DNA of 64,000 bases. Origin: Brugia malayi. Its lineage: Eukaryota; Nematoda; Chromadorea; Rhabditida; Onchocercidae. The notes below the pieces were generated by a model. That model was not told where the DNA came from, did not search any database, and saw only the letters and a program-made list of their open reading frames with translations. Made by a program: the position numbers and the translations under genes. The stretch is from positions 10,159,721 to 10,223,720 of the forward strand of contig NW_025062479.1 of assembly GCF_000002995.4 (NCBI RefSeq), in the 5' to 3' direction. Shown piece after piece: positions 24,811-38,879 of this stretch (position 1 is the stretch's first letter; each line of letters opens with the position of its first letter).

Positions 24811-27223
24811 TTCTTTCTTTCTTAGTTTTCCTTTGTAAGAATAAAAAGGAAATTTACATAAAACAAATTATTGATGGAAAATTTAACAAAATACAATGAT
24901 AACGTATGCATTGTGAAGAAAATCATTTTTTTCCTTTCGGTTTTTTTGGGTTTCACAAATTTATGAACATATTCTTCACGGATATTTTCATTTTTGTTGT
25001 TCACACATTTTTATACATTAAAATTTGTCGTCAAGGAAAAGGAAAGAAAACGAAAAGAAAAAAAACGAAACAAACAAGCAAGAAAAAGATCAACTATTTG
25101 TGGTGAAGTAATGTGGTAAAAAAAAGTGAGAATGATACGTTAATTGCAAGTTGATTCATTTGTATTAAACTTAATTTTTCATGTAATTTATTTTTAAATC
25201 ATTGCATTATTTGATTATTATTGTTATCACTACTAGTACCAATTATTATTATTATTAAGGATGTATAAAATAAAGAAGTAAATAAGTGAATGTATGAACA
25301 AATCAAAATTAATAAATGAATGGGTAAATGAAAACAGATAAAGAATTAAAGAATTAAAGAAATTAATTAATTTAACAAATAAAAAACTTTCCTTCATTCA
25401 TTTCATCAGCTGAGTACAAAACGAAAGCAATAATAAATAAGTTTAAATAAATTTCATATACAAAACTAAAGATTAATAATTACCATCTTCGATACGGCAA
25501 GTAGCATTTGTTATGACTGGAAACAATCACATTATTTCCTATTAAATTCAATCATAATGATATTTCAGTTTAGTTCAGTTTTATCCATTTCATAAATGTA
25601 AAAAATATTTTAAACTTCCATGCTGCAAAAAATATTTTTCAAAGTTTCATTATTTTGATCAAATGATTACAACAATATTCAATATTGTACCAACGATTTT
25701 ATAGCAGTGAAAACTATGTTTAAATCAAATATTACAACTATTCCTACTTTTCCAAATTTATCACAAAAATATTCTTTCTCTACAGTGATATGGAAGAAAT
25801 GAGTTTAACGCTGAATATAAATGAAAATTATGAGTCCATTAAATTATGTGATAACTAAAGTTAATCGAAATGATTTTAAGTGAGAAGAAGTAAAACGATA
25901 TTTTATGAATATTTTGTAAATATTTTTTTTTTTTATTTTTTAACAATTCATTGATATTTTTGATAGGAACAGGATCTCAGTTTATGGTTTATAAATAAGA
26001 ATAATGAATAATTAATTAATGAATTTTATTAGCTAATTCATCTATTCGTCTAATTGTTTTTTTTTTTGCTTATTTAATTGTTATTTTTCCCCTGATTTTA
26101 TTATGCATAAAGCTAAATTTTTAAATTTTTATTTGTTTATTAAGTTTTCATTAATTATTTTTTCACTCTACTTATTGAAATTTTCGTGCTTTTTTTCCAT
26201 CAATTATTCAAATATCATGTCTTTCTTGAAATCGTAAGCTTATTTCGGAATAAACTTGATCTGGAATAAATATTACAGTGGCCTTGATTTGATTACAGAC
26301 ACTATTATTGTTTTATGCCTTTTCCTTGTTTTTTTTTTTCCTAATTCTACCGAATGTCTGTCCCAGTAAGTGCTAATAATTTCTTAATATGTATATTTAC
26401 ATATTTAATCGAATAATAATTTACTTCTAATTACTTTCGAATCTTTGTTTTCTACTTCTTTAAGGCATAATAAATTGTTTGCTTTTTTTCTCAGAAATTC
26501 TCAACTATCCATATTCAAACTTAAATTGATAATAAGCACTGATAACAGAAACAAATGATGCATTTACAGGTCCGTTTTTTCGTTTTTTTACTTTTTTCAT
26601 CCTGTTGGTCTTTTCGCAAATTCAAGTTAATTTTTTTTTCTCATTTTTTCGTTTTAAAAACTAAAACAGTCGTATGGAAACTGAAAATAGTTATACTTCA
26701 AAATTGCATTTTCAACTTTTGTTAAGGTAAAAACATTATTTTCCAAAAAAAATTTACTCTTTTTTTGTTTTCTGTTTCTTTTTTCTAAAAACTTTACACC
26801 AGTTGATATTGCAATTTGTTGAATCAATATGTCATGAACTAATGTTATTAATTAAAATTTATAGTTTGTCGTTTTTCTTTCCTTTTCACCATTTCTAATT
26901 TAATTTAATATTTAAGTTTAGTTTTATAACAGAAAGCATTTATTTTGTTAATTATTATATTGTCCCAACTCTAAATATATTTACCTTTTTTTTCTAAATT
27001 TCATTTTTTCTTATAAATAATTCTCGAACAAAATATGTGACACAAAAATGAATCCTTTATTTATAAAAATTTTGATTACTGAAAGTAAGGATAATAATGC
27101 GGAAGAAAAATATAGATCAAAAGATGTGAAGCTCAAATACTTATAATTTCATTTATGACGTAATCTTATCAGACTTACGTGCTTTAAATAATGTAAAATT
27201 AGCATTATGTAATATTTCAAGCA

Positions 27224-27336
27224 TTTAGTATTCCATATCAATGATGCATTATTGATTTAAGCGACCATATACGATGATACTGATAAGCTATCATTATGGT
27301 TAGCTTGTTATCAGTATATAAGAATGGAATACTAAA
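27224..27336. repeat. nested inverted repeat of about 110 bp
   Basis: The outer arms TTTAGTATTCCAT (27224-27236) and 27324-27336 match exactly in inverse. Inside, TACTGATAAGCTA (27278-27290) pairs with 27301-27316 with a two-base bulge and a ten-base loop. The layout resembles a small foldback element or a pre-miRNA-like hairpin. Confidence 0.75.
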
Positions 27337-28037
27337 GCATTTCAAAATTATTCCATACGTAAAATAGTGTATCTTAAAGAAACGATTTGTTCATATTTGT
27401 TTTTTTTTTTTCCTTTTCCTTCTTTCGTCCTCTTTTTTTCTCATTTAGTTGAAAGAAAAGGAAAAAGTGTTAGTGATAGAAATATGATAGGATGAAAAGA
27501 GTTGGAGGAATGATGTAAGCATATATTCATTTTCATATTTAGCCTGAATCATTCCTTCTTTTTCTTTCATTTTCCTTTCCTTTTTCTTACCTTTTTCATT
27601 TCTATTTCATTTTTGCTTCATTTTCAATTCAGTTTAACTTTCCTAAAATTTATATATTTGAAAAATACTTTTTGTTTAAAAAATGAATAAAATCTATACA
27701 GCTGTTGTTTTTTATTTTTTTTCTCTTTTTCTTTCTTTCTTTTTTTTTTTTTAATAACACAATTTATCAATAACAATTCCACCTGTTGTATCATTCATTG
27801 TTTTTTGTTGCTAAATTTTCTCTTTATTTTCTACCCTAAATTAAATCATCTTTTTTGCTTCTTATCGTTTATCACTTATGATCTGTTAAATGAATTGGAA
27901 AAATGTTTTATTTATTTAGAAGGTTTTTATAATTTTTTTTCGAAATATTTAAAATAGTATTACAAAATGTTAAAGTTATTGCAGTGTAATCATTGATTAA
28001 ATATTTATTAATTATTCTATGTGATGTTTTTTTACAG

Positions 28038-28132
28038 GAATGGAAAGAATTTTTGAATTAAGAAATCAAAATAATAACTACACATATGGTAACTATGGGA
28101 CAGTTTCAAATCGTGAAAATATGAAATTATTG
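28038..28132 (+). CDS. probable first coding exon of the RIPOR-family gene
   Basis: TTTTTTTACAG is followed after two bases by ATG (28040), 31 open codons (MERIFELRNQNNN...ENMKLL) and a GTAAGG donor. An acceptor two bases before a start codon is the typical layout of a nematode spliced-leader site. The exon ends in phase 0 and the first exon of the conserved RIPOR body (48811) begins in phase 0 on the same strand. Assignment to RIPOR rests on strand, phase and the lack of any other gene between; the N-terminus of this family is poorly conserved, so homology cannot help. Confidence 0.5.
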
Positions 28133-29478
28133 GTAAGGTGACATTTTTCTTGTTTCATTTCAAATTTTCATCATTTAGCAAAATATTAGCAAATATTATT
28201 CATCAATAAAATATTAAAAGCAATGAAAAAACATTGATTTAACAAAAAAAAATTTCAATTTTGTTACTTTTCCAAGCTTTCAATTATTTACATATTTCAA
28301 AAATTCTTAATCAGTTTATGTTTTAAAACGAAAAAACAAACTTAGTAGTACTTTTTTCTTCTTCTGATATGATTTAATAGCAGAAATGAAATTAACGCAA
28401 ATTTCAAGTTTCAAACTTTAATAATTATGAGTATTTTCTAGAAGAAATAAAATAAAAAAAAAGACTAATAGCATACAAAATTGATGCATATTATAAAACC
28501 TTTATTAATTAACTCTCATTTTAATCCCTAGCAATTCTTATAATTTCCTTTTGTATGACATATTTTAATTATTGTTGAGCTATTTTTGATTCCAAAAAAG
28601 CTGTTGTTTAAACATTCATTCTCAACTTTTCAGATAATTGTATGAAAAATAAAAAAAAAAAAAAAAAACTTTGGTGTAAATTCTTTTTTGGAGTTAGAAA
28701 AAAACTAGTCATTTTTTATAAGTTTACTTAAATCTTTTTTTAAATTTATTTTCATCTATTCTGAACTAATTTCTTATACAACATGCTTACATCGTCTTTT
28801 CTTGTATTTTGCTGTGTGTTTTATTTTATTTTGATAAAAAAGAGAGAGAGAAAGAGAGAGAGGTAGGGAGGGAAAGAGAAAGAGTAGAGGAAAAATAATC
28901 ATTACAACATGACCATATAAAATCTATTAAATAATATATTGTTATCACATAACAATATCAGGTACTATTATCATGTAAGCATTATTTTAATCATTAGTTT
29001 CATTAATTGTTATCATCCTACTCTTACTTTTCCTTTTTTCTAAAATCATTATTGTTTTTATAAAATATTCATGTTACGCACCAATTGTGAAATGTTTTTT
29101 ATTTTTTTATTTTTTATTTTAAAATTTGAGTTTTTTTTGTATCGTTTTTCTTTCTTTTTTTTTTTTATTTTGCTTAAACCATAAAGCGAAACCATAAGAT
29201 AACATCACATGTTTAATAATTTCTACTGAAAATTGAAAAAAATTGATTCAATCAGTAGAAATATGCGAATTAATTGTTAAATATGAAAAGTAATAGTAAA
29301 AGAAAATTTAAAAATATTTCAGAAAGCATTGATCGTATAATTTACAAATAATACACTCCTCAAATAATAAGCATATAGTGATAATATGTTTGTTGCTGAG
29401 CAACCCGTGAAATATATGATAGGAGAATTGCTGTTTTGTCATATTTTATATATCTTTAAGCATATTTAATAACAATCT

Positions 29479-29515
29479 TTTTCACTTATCAAATATAACC
29501 ATTGATAAGTGAAAA
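29479..29515. repeat. perfect hairpin, 14-bp arms
   Basis: TTTTCACTTATCAA at 29479-29492 is the exact reverse complement of 29502-29515, with a nine-base loop. Confidence 0.85.
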
Positions 29516-29819
29516 TTTTTCGCAAATGCAAAAATTTTTGCAAAAGATGTAACTTAATTATCAATATGAAATATTTGAATAAGATTTGCAGAACACTTCA
29601 AATGAATAAAATTTAACCATTTTTTGTGCATATTTTCTTTCTATGGTATAATAATAATATATCTTTTAGCGAAAAAAAGATTTACATTTAATATATGGAT
29701 GTTTTTTAAAAAATTTCATTTAATTTTTGTTGTTTCCCTTTTTTTATTGCAGCTGGAAATTTAATCGTTTCTTTTGGTATCTAAAAAATTTGTGCTGATT
29801 TTATTCATTTGCATTAGTC

Positions 29820-29820
<1 letters not shown>

Positions 29821-29867
<47 letters not shown>
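29821..29867. repeat. AT dinucleotide microsatellite
   Basis: An uninterrupted TA run of about 45 bp. Confidence 0.95.
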
Positions 29868-29868
<1 letters not shown>

Positions 29869-30666
29869 ATTTTATGGCTTTTTTTAAGGCAATGACAATG
29901 CATCTTTTAACACTGCTTAAAATCAGTTATTAAAATAAAAATTAAAATGAGGAATTTCATTTGCATAAATATAATGAGAGTCGATACATTTAAAATAAAA
30001 CTGCATTTTATCAAGGTCACATTTAATTGTCCAAATCATTGTTTATTGTTCTCCAAGTTATCGAAGCGTTGGCAAAATGCATCAAATTAAAATAAGCAAT
30101 TACTATGATTTTTCCTATCTTTTATTTAAATTCATTATTCTATATTTGTATTAGATTAAAATTGAAATTATGTTATTCCTTTTTCCTTTCTATTCCAAAT
30201 TGAATTAAAGTTGAAATTTTGCTAATAAACTAAGTGATTAGCTAGTTGAATGATTTCATCACTGACTAACAACAGAATAATGTTTATTGTGGTAATAGTA
30301 CTAACAACGGATTATTTAGTCGTTTGTGTGTAAGTAGCTGTGGTTGAATTAATGATTCATAGATTGATGCACTTTGAGAAATAATCGTAGTTATAGTAAT
30401 AATCATTATATCAAGTAAAATCATTATTGTCAATTATTAATTAAATTAATTTGTTGTTTCTAGTGATGTTGTAGCAGGTTAAATACTTCTTTCTTTTTAA
30501 TTACCCACATATACCTTTATTGTTTAATTAATAATGGATTATTTCACACCTGAAGCAATAATACATGTACTTTTTTATTGAAGTCTTTTTTATAAAAATG
30601 TAACATCTTTTCACTTTTTCCTTTTCTTTCCATTCATATATGTATATTTGATATATAAATAAATAA

Positions 30667-30671
<5 letters not shown>

Positions 30672-30706
<35 letters not shown>
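30672..30706. repeat. AT dinucleotide microsatellite
   Basis: A TA run that follows a short AAAT run. Confidence 0.95.
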
Positions 30707-30708
<2 letters not shown>

Positions 30709-31334
30709 CTACAGTATTCATGTATGAATGTCAATTAAATAATATTTAGTGTTTCATAATTCCTTCTTTTTCACGATCTAATAAGTAACTTTTAATTGTG
30801 AAAAGTTTTTTTATCACAATACCAAATGTAATAATGAAAAATAAAAAATAAGGAAAATACGACTTTATGGTGGTAATTAATATAGTCATGAATTAATCAT
30901 GACATATAAATATATTATCATTATTATTAATCATCTATACTATAAGATGTTCTATTTGCATCTTTCAGGTTGTCATTTGAATCATCAAAAAAATGGCAGA
31001 CTTTTAGAAATTGTTATTGTTCCATTTCATTTCATTTTTTTCCATTCCGCTTATTCTTTTTTTGATGCATTTACGTTAAAAAAAAAATTTGGCATCATAA
31101 GATCCATTCCTTTTTTTTTCATTTTATATAATTTATTTTTTTTCTAAAATTTTTTTCAATTGTTCACATTTCTTTCTTTTCTTTTCTTCTTTTTTTTCCA
31201 TCTTTTCATTTTCTTTTTTCATTTCTATTTTAAAATTATTTTGCTCATGCAGTCATTTCCTAGTCTTCAACTTATTTCATTTATATAAATCTTATTATCT
31301 AAAATTTATTTTACATTTATTTTTATTTTTTTAT

Positions 31335-31379
31335 TTTTTTTTTGCAATGACTTCATTTTGATGTCATTGCAAAAAAAAA
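31335..31379. repeat. perfect hairpin, 17-bp arms
   Basis: Nine T then GCAATGAC (31335-31351) pairs exactly with GTCATTGC then nine A (31363-31379). The stem can extend into the 11-base loop with one mismatch. A T-tract on one side and an A-tract on the other give a very stable foldback. Confidence 0.85.
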
Positions 31380-33624
31380 TAATCTAAACAATTGATTAAG
31401 TGTTGAAAATTTTTTCATCATTTTTAATAAATTTTAAAATGTCTTCATAACAATTTCATTTATAGTAAGAATTAAAAAAAAAAAAAAAAAAAAAGGAAAG
31501 AAAAAATAATTAAAAGGAGTAAATAATGAAAACCATCATTATCATAAATTAAACAATTGTAAATTAATGTTTCATTTCATTTCATTTCTTTTTGTTTTTT
31601 TTAGGTTTCGTTTTTGATTATATTTTAAAATCTTTTAATTGAACAAGATAATGAGGAAGAATGAGAGGAGAAGGAAAGGGAGAGAGAGAGAGAGAGAGAG
31701 GGAATATTTGTGTGGATGAATTGGAATGTATGCAATTGATCGTTTGAAGTATAAATGTTTCTTTATTAGGTTACATAATTGCTGAGGACATATTTAAACC
31801 AGTTTTATGGAACTGTAATTTCACGTTTCTGAATATTCTCATGCTTTTTATGTTTGATAAAGAACTATGTTATAATATAAGGACCACTGTATTTTAACTT
31901 TTCCGTTGCATAATTTTTCTTTTATACAACAATTATATGAAAATTTTATAATTTAAAAAGAAAAAAAAGGAAAAGAAAGGAATTAATATTTCTAAGCTTA
32001 GTATAACATTAACCTATAAATATTATTAATAAATTAAAACTTCCGTTTATTTACTCCTTTTTTATTTTTTTTTTCGCCTTTTTGTTGTGATACGCATTTT
32101 TACTTCGTTTTTTTTGTTTATTAAAAGAAATTTTTTTCATTTCAATTGTTCAATTAAATTTATTTAAATTGTTAAAATAAAACAACAATGTTAAATGATA
32201 GTAAATAAATTATATGAAATGAATAAATGCAAATATTCGAAATACTAAAAAAAGTTATATCATTGTAAAATATCTTGGAATTGAAAAGAAAATGATCAAA
32301 AATATGATAATAAAAGGATCGAATTTTCATAATCACAAAAATAATCAAAATTTAATCATTCAACACAGCATATCTATTGGTTATGATCATTTATCAGTTG
32401 CTGATAATGAATTTGGTTTATTGCTACATTAACAATAATATCAGAAAAATTCTAATCTTATGATTTCATAGAAACGATAATATCGCAGCAATTGTGATAT
32501 TAATAATTCCGCAGAAATGGTTTTGGTACTTCTGTTTAATGGCCCTCGGAAATAGTTCATTCATCCTTTTGCCTTCCTTTATTCTTATCATTTTCCTATT
32601 TATTTCATAAAGTATGTAGTTTTTTTCTTTTTATTCATCATAAATTTTTACAGAATAATTTATAATTTCATTATTTATGAATATCATTTTAAGTTAATTT
32701 ATCAGCTAAAGAAGAAGGGATAATAGATATTTTTTTGAAAAATTCAATTAGTTGCATTTCTATCTTTTAGTATACTTCAAAATAATCAAAAATACTAGCA
32801 TTTTTTTTCTAGTCCAATTGATAACACTATTCGAAAAGAGAAAATGAACTGTTATTGATTCGTTTGAAAATAAGAAAAAACAAAGAAGAAAATAAATCAA
32901 TATGCAAATTGAATAAAATTAAATTTTCCTTTACACCATCTTCCAATTTTATCCATTTTTTTAGATTTGTAGAGGGAATTTTTCTTTTCAAAAAAAAATT
33001 AGTTTTCATTACAAAAATGGAAATAAAATGTGCATATAAAAATGAATGTAGATTTAAATTTTCGTTTCTTTTCTGGCATCATGATTTGTTATGGAAGTTT
33101 ACTTTAGTAAATGATGCATTTTTGCAATGAGATTTGAAAAATTTTTTTTAAAACTACTAAATTATTTCGTCTAGGATTTTTTTCTTTTTTCTTTTTTTTT
33201 GCTTTATGAAAGAGAATGAAATAATTCAGAGAAAAAAAAAGATAGAAATAAAGAAAAAATGCAAAACATTATAGGTTAAAAGGAACCTCTTAATTCAAAA
33301 CTTCATTATCCATATTTTATTGCCAAACCCATTCAATTTTATAAAACTTTTTCTTTTTGTTTTTTTCAGTTAAACTTTATTCATTAAATTTCTTTTGGCG
33401 CATTACTTTAAGTTAAACTACAATAATAAAATTTCTTCATTTTATCAAAGAAAAAATTCAAAAAAAAGTTTTTTTTTTTTGACAAACCTAATAAAAAGTG
33501 TTATCTCTTTCTCCTTCTCTTCTCTTCTTATCATACAGTCATTTTGTTTTTTTTAATCTGAATATCGTAGAATCTTTTAAACTGTATTATATATGCTTTG
33601 AGATAATAATCTCATTGATACAAT

Positions 33625-33770
33625 AAAAAAAATAATAATGATAATAGTAAAAATAATAATAAATGATAATAGTAGTAATAATAATAATGATAATAATATC
33701 AATAATAATAACGATAATAATAATAATAATAGCAGTAATAATGGTAATGATAATGATAATAATATTAGTT
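33625..33770. repeat. AAT/GAT microsatellite
   Basis: Interrupted AATAAT, GATAAT and AGTAAT units. The open frames across it (poly-Asn and poly-Ile) are artefacts. Confidence 0.9.
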
Positions 33771-34421
33771 GTTATGCAATTAGGAAAGTGGAGAAGCATC
33801 ATGCGTGCAGCACTTTACTCGAAAAGTTTTGTATTTCAATATTTTTTATATATATTTGAGAAGAAAGAGCGAGAGAGAAAGAAAAAAGGAATATTTTTCA
33901 GTTTATTTTAACTGTTTAACTTCTCGATTAATAAAACTTTTATTATTTTTGCAATTTAGAATGAATGGTTTCTTTCTTTTTTTATTCCTTTTATCGAAAT
34001 GCATGAGAAGGAAATAATTTGATTTATTTCTCAAAGAATAGAACAAAATTAACGATGGAAGTCATTAGTGATCTAAAAGGTGCCTCAGTCAGGTTGACCA
34101 GTTAATTGTTAGTAAATATCATAAGTTTGAAAAATTAATACTTCGATATACAATACACGATCAAATAACATATCATCAGACCTCGAAAGTACCCATAACT
34201 ATTTCAAGTTCAATGACCTGGTAGTATTGGATACTTCAGATTAAATAACTTAGTGATACCAGATTGGTACTTCAGATTAGATGACTGAAAAGCAATGCTT
34301 AATATGAGATGCTTCATTTATCTGATTCTTATACTCAGTAAAGTTATTCTATCAAGTAGAAATCATTGAAGATTTTTCTTTTTGTCTGTTTAATTTACCT
34401 TTCTGTCATTTCAAAGAACAG

Positions 34422-34508
34422 GTAAAGGGAATTAACATTACCCGCCATATTGAAGGTCTTCAAAAACATCGCTCATTGCTCCGATTCAGTCCTCTTTCTC
34501 TCACGATG
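34422..34508 (+). CDS. probable second coding exon of the RIPOR-family gene
   Basis: An acceptor (CAAAGAACAG) is followed by 29 open codons and a GTAATG donor, phase 0 at both ends. The peptide VKGINITRHIEGLQKHRSLL continues RFSPLSLTM and looks like genuine coding sequence, with balanced codons in a segment richer in G+C than its flanks. It would fit between 28132 and 48811. An alternative reading joins it to 34656 onward, which would add EKEGRVGEEG and stop; that would make it the end of a different small gene. Confidence 0.5.
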
Positions 34509-35693
34509 GTAATGTATAAAATGATACTATTCATTATTAACAATGGATATAAATTCACAGTTTTCGTGTCGTATCACCTTTCCTTTCTCTCTTCCCTTTT
34601 TCTCTCTCTCTCTCTTTCCTTCTCTCATTCTTTTTTCTTTTCAGGAAAAAGAAGGAAGAGTAGGAGAAGAAGGATAAGTTGTGTTCGGATTCAAGTGAGT
34701 GACCTCTAAAAACGGAAATGCATTACCTCTCTTGAGAATCATTATTGTCACTTCATCTGCTATTCATCCAATACTTTTTCTTCTTTCATTTTCTTCACAA
34801 ATAAAAGATTCAAATTTTAGTCTTTGTTTTTTTCTTCTTTCTATTCTTTACATATTTTTGGTAAAAAAATAAAGCAATTATAATAATATAGTGGTAAAAT
34901 ATGTATGAATTGAATTTTATTTCATCTAAAAATTTTTACCAAAAAAAAATTTTGTTTAAATTTACAGAAACTTCTGAAAATCAAAAAAAAAAAAACAAAC
35001 AAACAAACAAAAGAAAATGCTATAAAACAAAAACCAGTTAACACTACAAATTTGCGCCAACACGAATGATGCAGAATATTTACGCATCGATCATTGTGCA
35101 ACTTGTTGTTGCATTACTCGACATTCAGTAGTACAAGCGCTACCGGAAAATTTCTTTTCCTCCTTTTTCCTTTTTTATTTCTCCTTCTCTCTTGTTTTCC
35201 GCTCTGTCTCTCCCTTATTCATATTGAAGATATTAGTTGAAACTTAATATTTCATTGAAAATACCACTCCATTGCAACTTCTAGTTGGAGGAACCATTTA
35301 AATTATGAAAAAAAAAATTTCAAAACAAACGCAAAAATTATTTTAAAATCACAATGAACTAATGAATGATTTTATTTTTATTTTTTCTTTGTTCTAACAA
35401 TATTTTTAAATGAATAAAAATGGATGAAAATTTTTGAAATGCATACATATTATATTATACTTTCAAAACTTTCAAAAGATTATAATAATTTAAAATTAAG
35501 AAAATTACAATTTAATCCTGATAATTCTATATAAATAATAGAAAAGATCAATTTAAGAAATACTGTTTAAAAAAAGAAAAAAAAAAACTTTCTTTTCTGC
35601 ACCACACCAGTAATATAATCATAAGCATAAATGAATAAAGCAAATGATCACAATAAAAAGTATTGTATGAAAAGATAGAAACTTTATAAGTGA

Positions 35694-35725
<32 letters not shown>

Positions 35726-38700
35726 CAATACTTGTAATAAATGAATTATTCAATTTTGGTAATATTGCATTACTTTTAGAAATGTTGAAAATTTGTATGA
35801 TTGATTTTATTTGTCCCATTGAAATTGATTGTAATTTTATTGAAAGTAGGGCAATGATGAAAAGAGTTTGTGTAATGAGAGAAAAAGACGATATCAGCAA
35901 ACTTCTGCAACATTTTTTTTTACTTAATTCTAATACTATATTTTAATGGAAAAAAATACTTTTATTTAATCGAACAAATAAGTATAATTAAAATATAAAT
36001 TAGAATAATTGATGCAAAATCAATTAACTTTATTAATTGATGTCAATATTATCAAAAATATTATTTAAAATAAATATTTATTTATACGAAATTTCATCTT
36101 CATGTATGCCTTATTAATCATTTGAAAATGTCCTAATTTTTTTATTTGTACCGTAAATCAAAGCTTTAGAAAATTTCCAGTGTTTAAAAATGAAAACTTT
36201 CATCTTCAGGAATATTTTGTTTTTTTTCTCTCTCTCTTTTTCTTCTCTCTCTTTTACAAAAAATATTAAAACAATTAGATTTATATATCCTCATTTCTTT
36301 TAATGACTGTAAGCATTGATTAAATAATTGAAGCAAATAATTACCACTGCTTCCTATTTATTATCTTGAAATATTAAGCCTTTTAAAAGATATATTTATC
36401 ATAAAGGTAATTTATTTTTAATATATATAAATTTATTTATCTATTTATTTATTGACAGTTGTTATTGTTTATATATTATACAATGCATTAAATTATTTCA
36501 AACAGAATTATAAAAGATTTCTATTTCAGATATCTCATTGAAATTTCTATAGGTATTTTTTTTTTTTGCATTCTACAATATAATATGTGTTTATACTAGT
36601 GTAATGAAACATGAAACTAAACATTTCAACATTTTAAAATTCCATTCATTCATCATATTTGCGTCTAATCATTGCTACAAATTCGATCATCAATACATTA
36701 TCCTAAATGTCAACTGTTTGCACCTAAACTACCAATATGCATTTTGTTATTTTTTGCGTTAAATTCATTTTTCAACACATTTTTTTCTCCTTTTCTTCGT
36801 TAGGTTTATTAATTGTTTGTTTTCAATTAACAATCGTTTACATTTACAAATTATATCACTTGAATTTGTTTACAACAGCAATCATTTCCTGTAATAATTT
36901 AATAATCATTCATTACTCTTACAGGTTATATCATTCGAAACTTTGTAAAACAATAATCATTTTCTATAATAATAATCGTCTCTACTCCTGTAACTTATGC
37001 CATCCTAAATTTTCTACAACAATACTCATTTGCTGCTTCTTTAACATTATCAGTTGAAATAAACCAAGCAGAAAACTCACTTCTTCCATGACTTTATTAA
37101 AATTATGTGTAAATAAAAAGTTAAGCAAAGCAAAATAATAACCGCAAATTATTTATAAACAGAATTAGTTCACACATATAATTGCTGTAGAGTTGAATAA
37201 ATTTATATAATCTACTTTGCTTTTTAATTAAATATTTTATTTATATAACTCCTATAAAAATTTACAATTAATTCCATACATTTCAACAATTTAATCAGCC
37301 CTATCCTATATATAATCTTTGTTAATGTCTTTAACTATTTGAACTTCGATTAATTTAAATTTTTATCAAATGTATGGAAGAATAAAGAAAAGAAAAAAAA
37401 CACGATTAGCTATAATTAAAGAAAGTGAAAGAAAAGAGAAAGAATAATTAATCATAATTAAAAATGAATAAAAATTTATTAGATAATATTTTACAGAAGT
37501 TAACATTTTCATTTTTTTCACCCATTTTCTCTCTTCCTCTCCTTCTTTCTTTTCCTCTCTCCCTCTTCCTGTTTCTCTTTAATTTATTCAAAGTAATGCA
37601 TTTTTTGAATCATCCAAAGAATTTGCTTATGCTATTATTGGATGAAAAGTTTCAATACCTACTTTTTACTTTTGTTCATTTATTTGTTCTGTTCTTTCTT
37701 CATTATTGTATTTATTTTTGAAAAAAAGATGAAAAATTTTGTTCTGCCTTAATTCAAATTTAAAAGTTCAACTGTTATGGCACAAATATTCATTCCACTT
37801 TATCACAATTTTCGTTTTTAAAATTTCCAATTTTTTCTTTTTTTAATGAGACAAAAAAAAAGTATTTGAAAATAAAATATTTATATTATTTGATAAGTAT
37901 GAGTATAATGTATAAGTTGCTTTTAACAAAGGAATGTTATTTGTAATCTTTAAATATTTAAAAAAAAGTAGTAGCATGTAAAGTTCGATTCAATAAAAAT
38001 ATTTTCTCTTTTCTGTAGTTTTCTAAACGTTTAGTAGCTATTCAAAAAAAAAAAGGATTTTTTTTTTTATCATTAAAAATGCCACTGCTTCTCATTAATT
38101 AATTTCATATAAGCATATTTTGCTATTGAATGCATAAATTGAAAATCATTTGATAAAGTTTTTTGCATAAATAATTCTAATACAAAAATTAAAACAACAA
38201 GACAATATGTTAGATGGAGATTTTTATTAACAGAACATTTCTTAATTATTAATTGTAACGATTAACACAATTTCAATTTTCTTTTTTTTTTCATGACATA
38301 TCATTATTTTAAAAACAATGGAAAAAGGGAAGGAAGAATTGAATTTTAATGATGTTAAAAAATTTTATGTAAATTAAGAAAGAGGTCTAATGTTCCTTTT
38401 ACACTACTTTCCAATTCAATTATTGATCATTGTTAATTACTTATATAACATCTATCTATTATTACAGGGGATAATGATCAGTTGTACTATTTCATACACA
38501 ATCGCCTTTTTTTCCTTTGTTTTACATTTTATTCTATTAATTAATATTCGAATTTTAATTTCGAAATCAATTATTGAAATATTAAGAAATTATTAAACAA
38601 TTCTATTGAAAATCTGTCACAGATTTTTTTCGCTTCCTCCTCCATTTCCTTTTGTTCTGCTTATGTATATAATATATATATATAATTGTTGAAAAACTGA

Positions 38701-38759
38701 AATCTTTATGGAAAAAAAAATAAAATGGAAAGAAAAATTTATCGAAAAACTGAAATAAG
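34509..38759 (+). other. inferred RIPOR intron 2, part before the satellite
   Basis: AT-rich. It holds a 29-base A run (35697-35725) and a GC-richer patch at 35041-35150 with an open plus-strand frame (ICANTNDAEYLRIDHCATCC and on); that patch lacks a convincing pyrimidine-rich acceptor. I support no gene here. Confidence 0.5.
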
Positions 38760-38879
38760 AAACCATTCCAATCATTCATTTCACTCTTCCATTCACACTC
38801 ACTTCATTCACCCACCCACCACTCATTCATTCATTCATTTCACTCACTCCTTTCTTCCCTCCTTTATTTATTTATTCAT

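Larger units (their letters stand above)
18118..28037. other. 10-kb spacer upstream of the RIPOR gene
   Basis: Very AT-rich DNA without any gene I can defend. It contains AAT-type (19316-19440) and AAC-type (20395-20490) microsatellites, hairpins at 19587-19628, 21089-21151 and 27224-27336, a 31-bp tandem duplication at 24749-24810, and two GC-richer patches (about 21600-21900 and 23600-23910) with short open frames on both strands. Promoter elements of the RIPOR gene, if it starts at 28038, should be here; none is recognisable. Confidence 0.7.
28133..34421 (+). other. inferred RIPOR intron 1
   Basis: A 6.3-kb AT-rich stretch with no supportable gene. It contains AT dinucleotide runs (29821-29867 and 30672-30706), GA-rich runs (28842-28885 and 31676-31703), an AAT/GAT run (33625-33770) and two hairpins (29479-29515 and 31335-31379). 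Confidence 0.5.

Noticed and set aside
33587..33911. Ile-rich and Asn-rich ORFs
   Set aside because: Produced by an interrupted AAT/GAT microsatellite.
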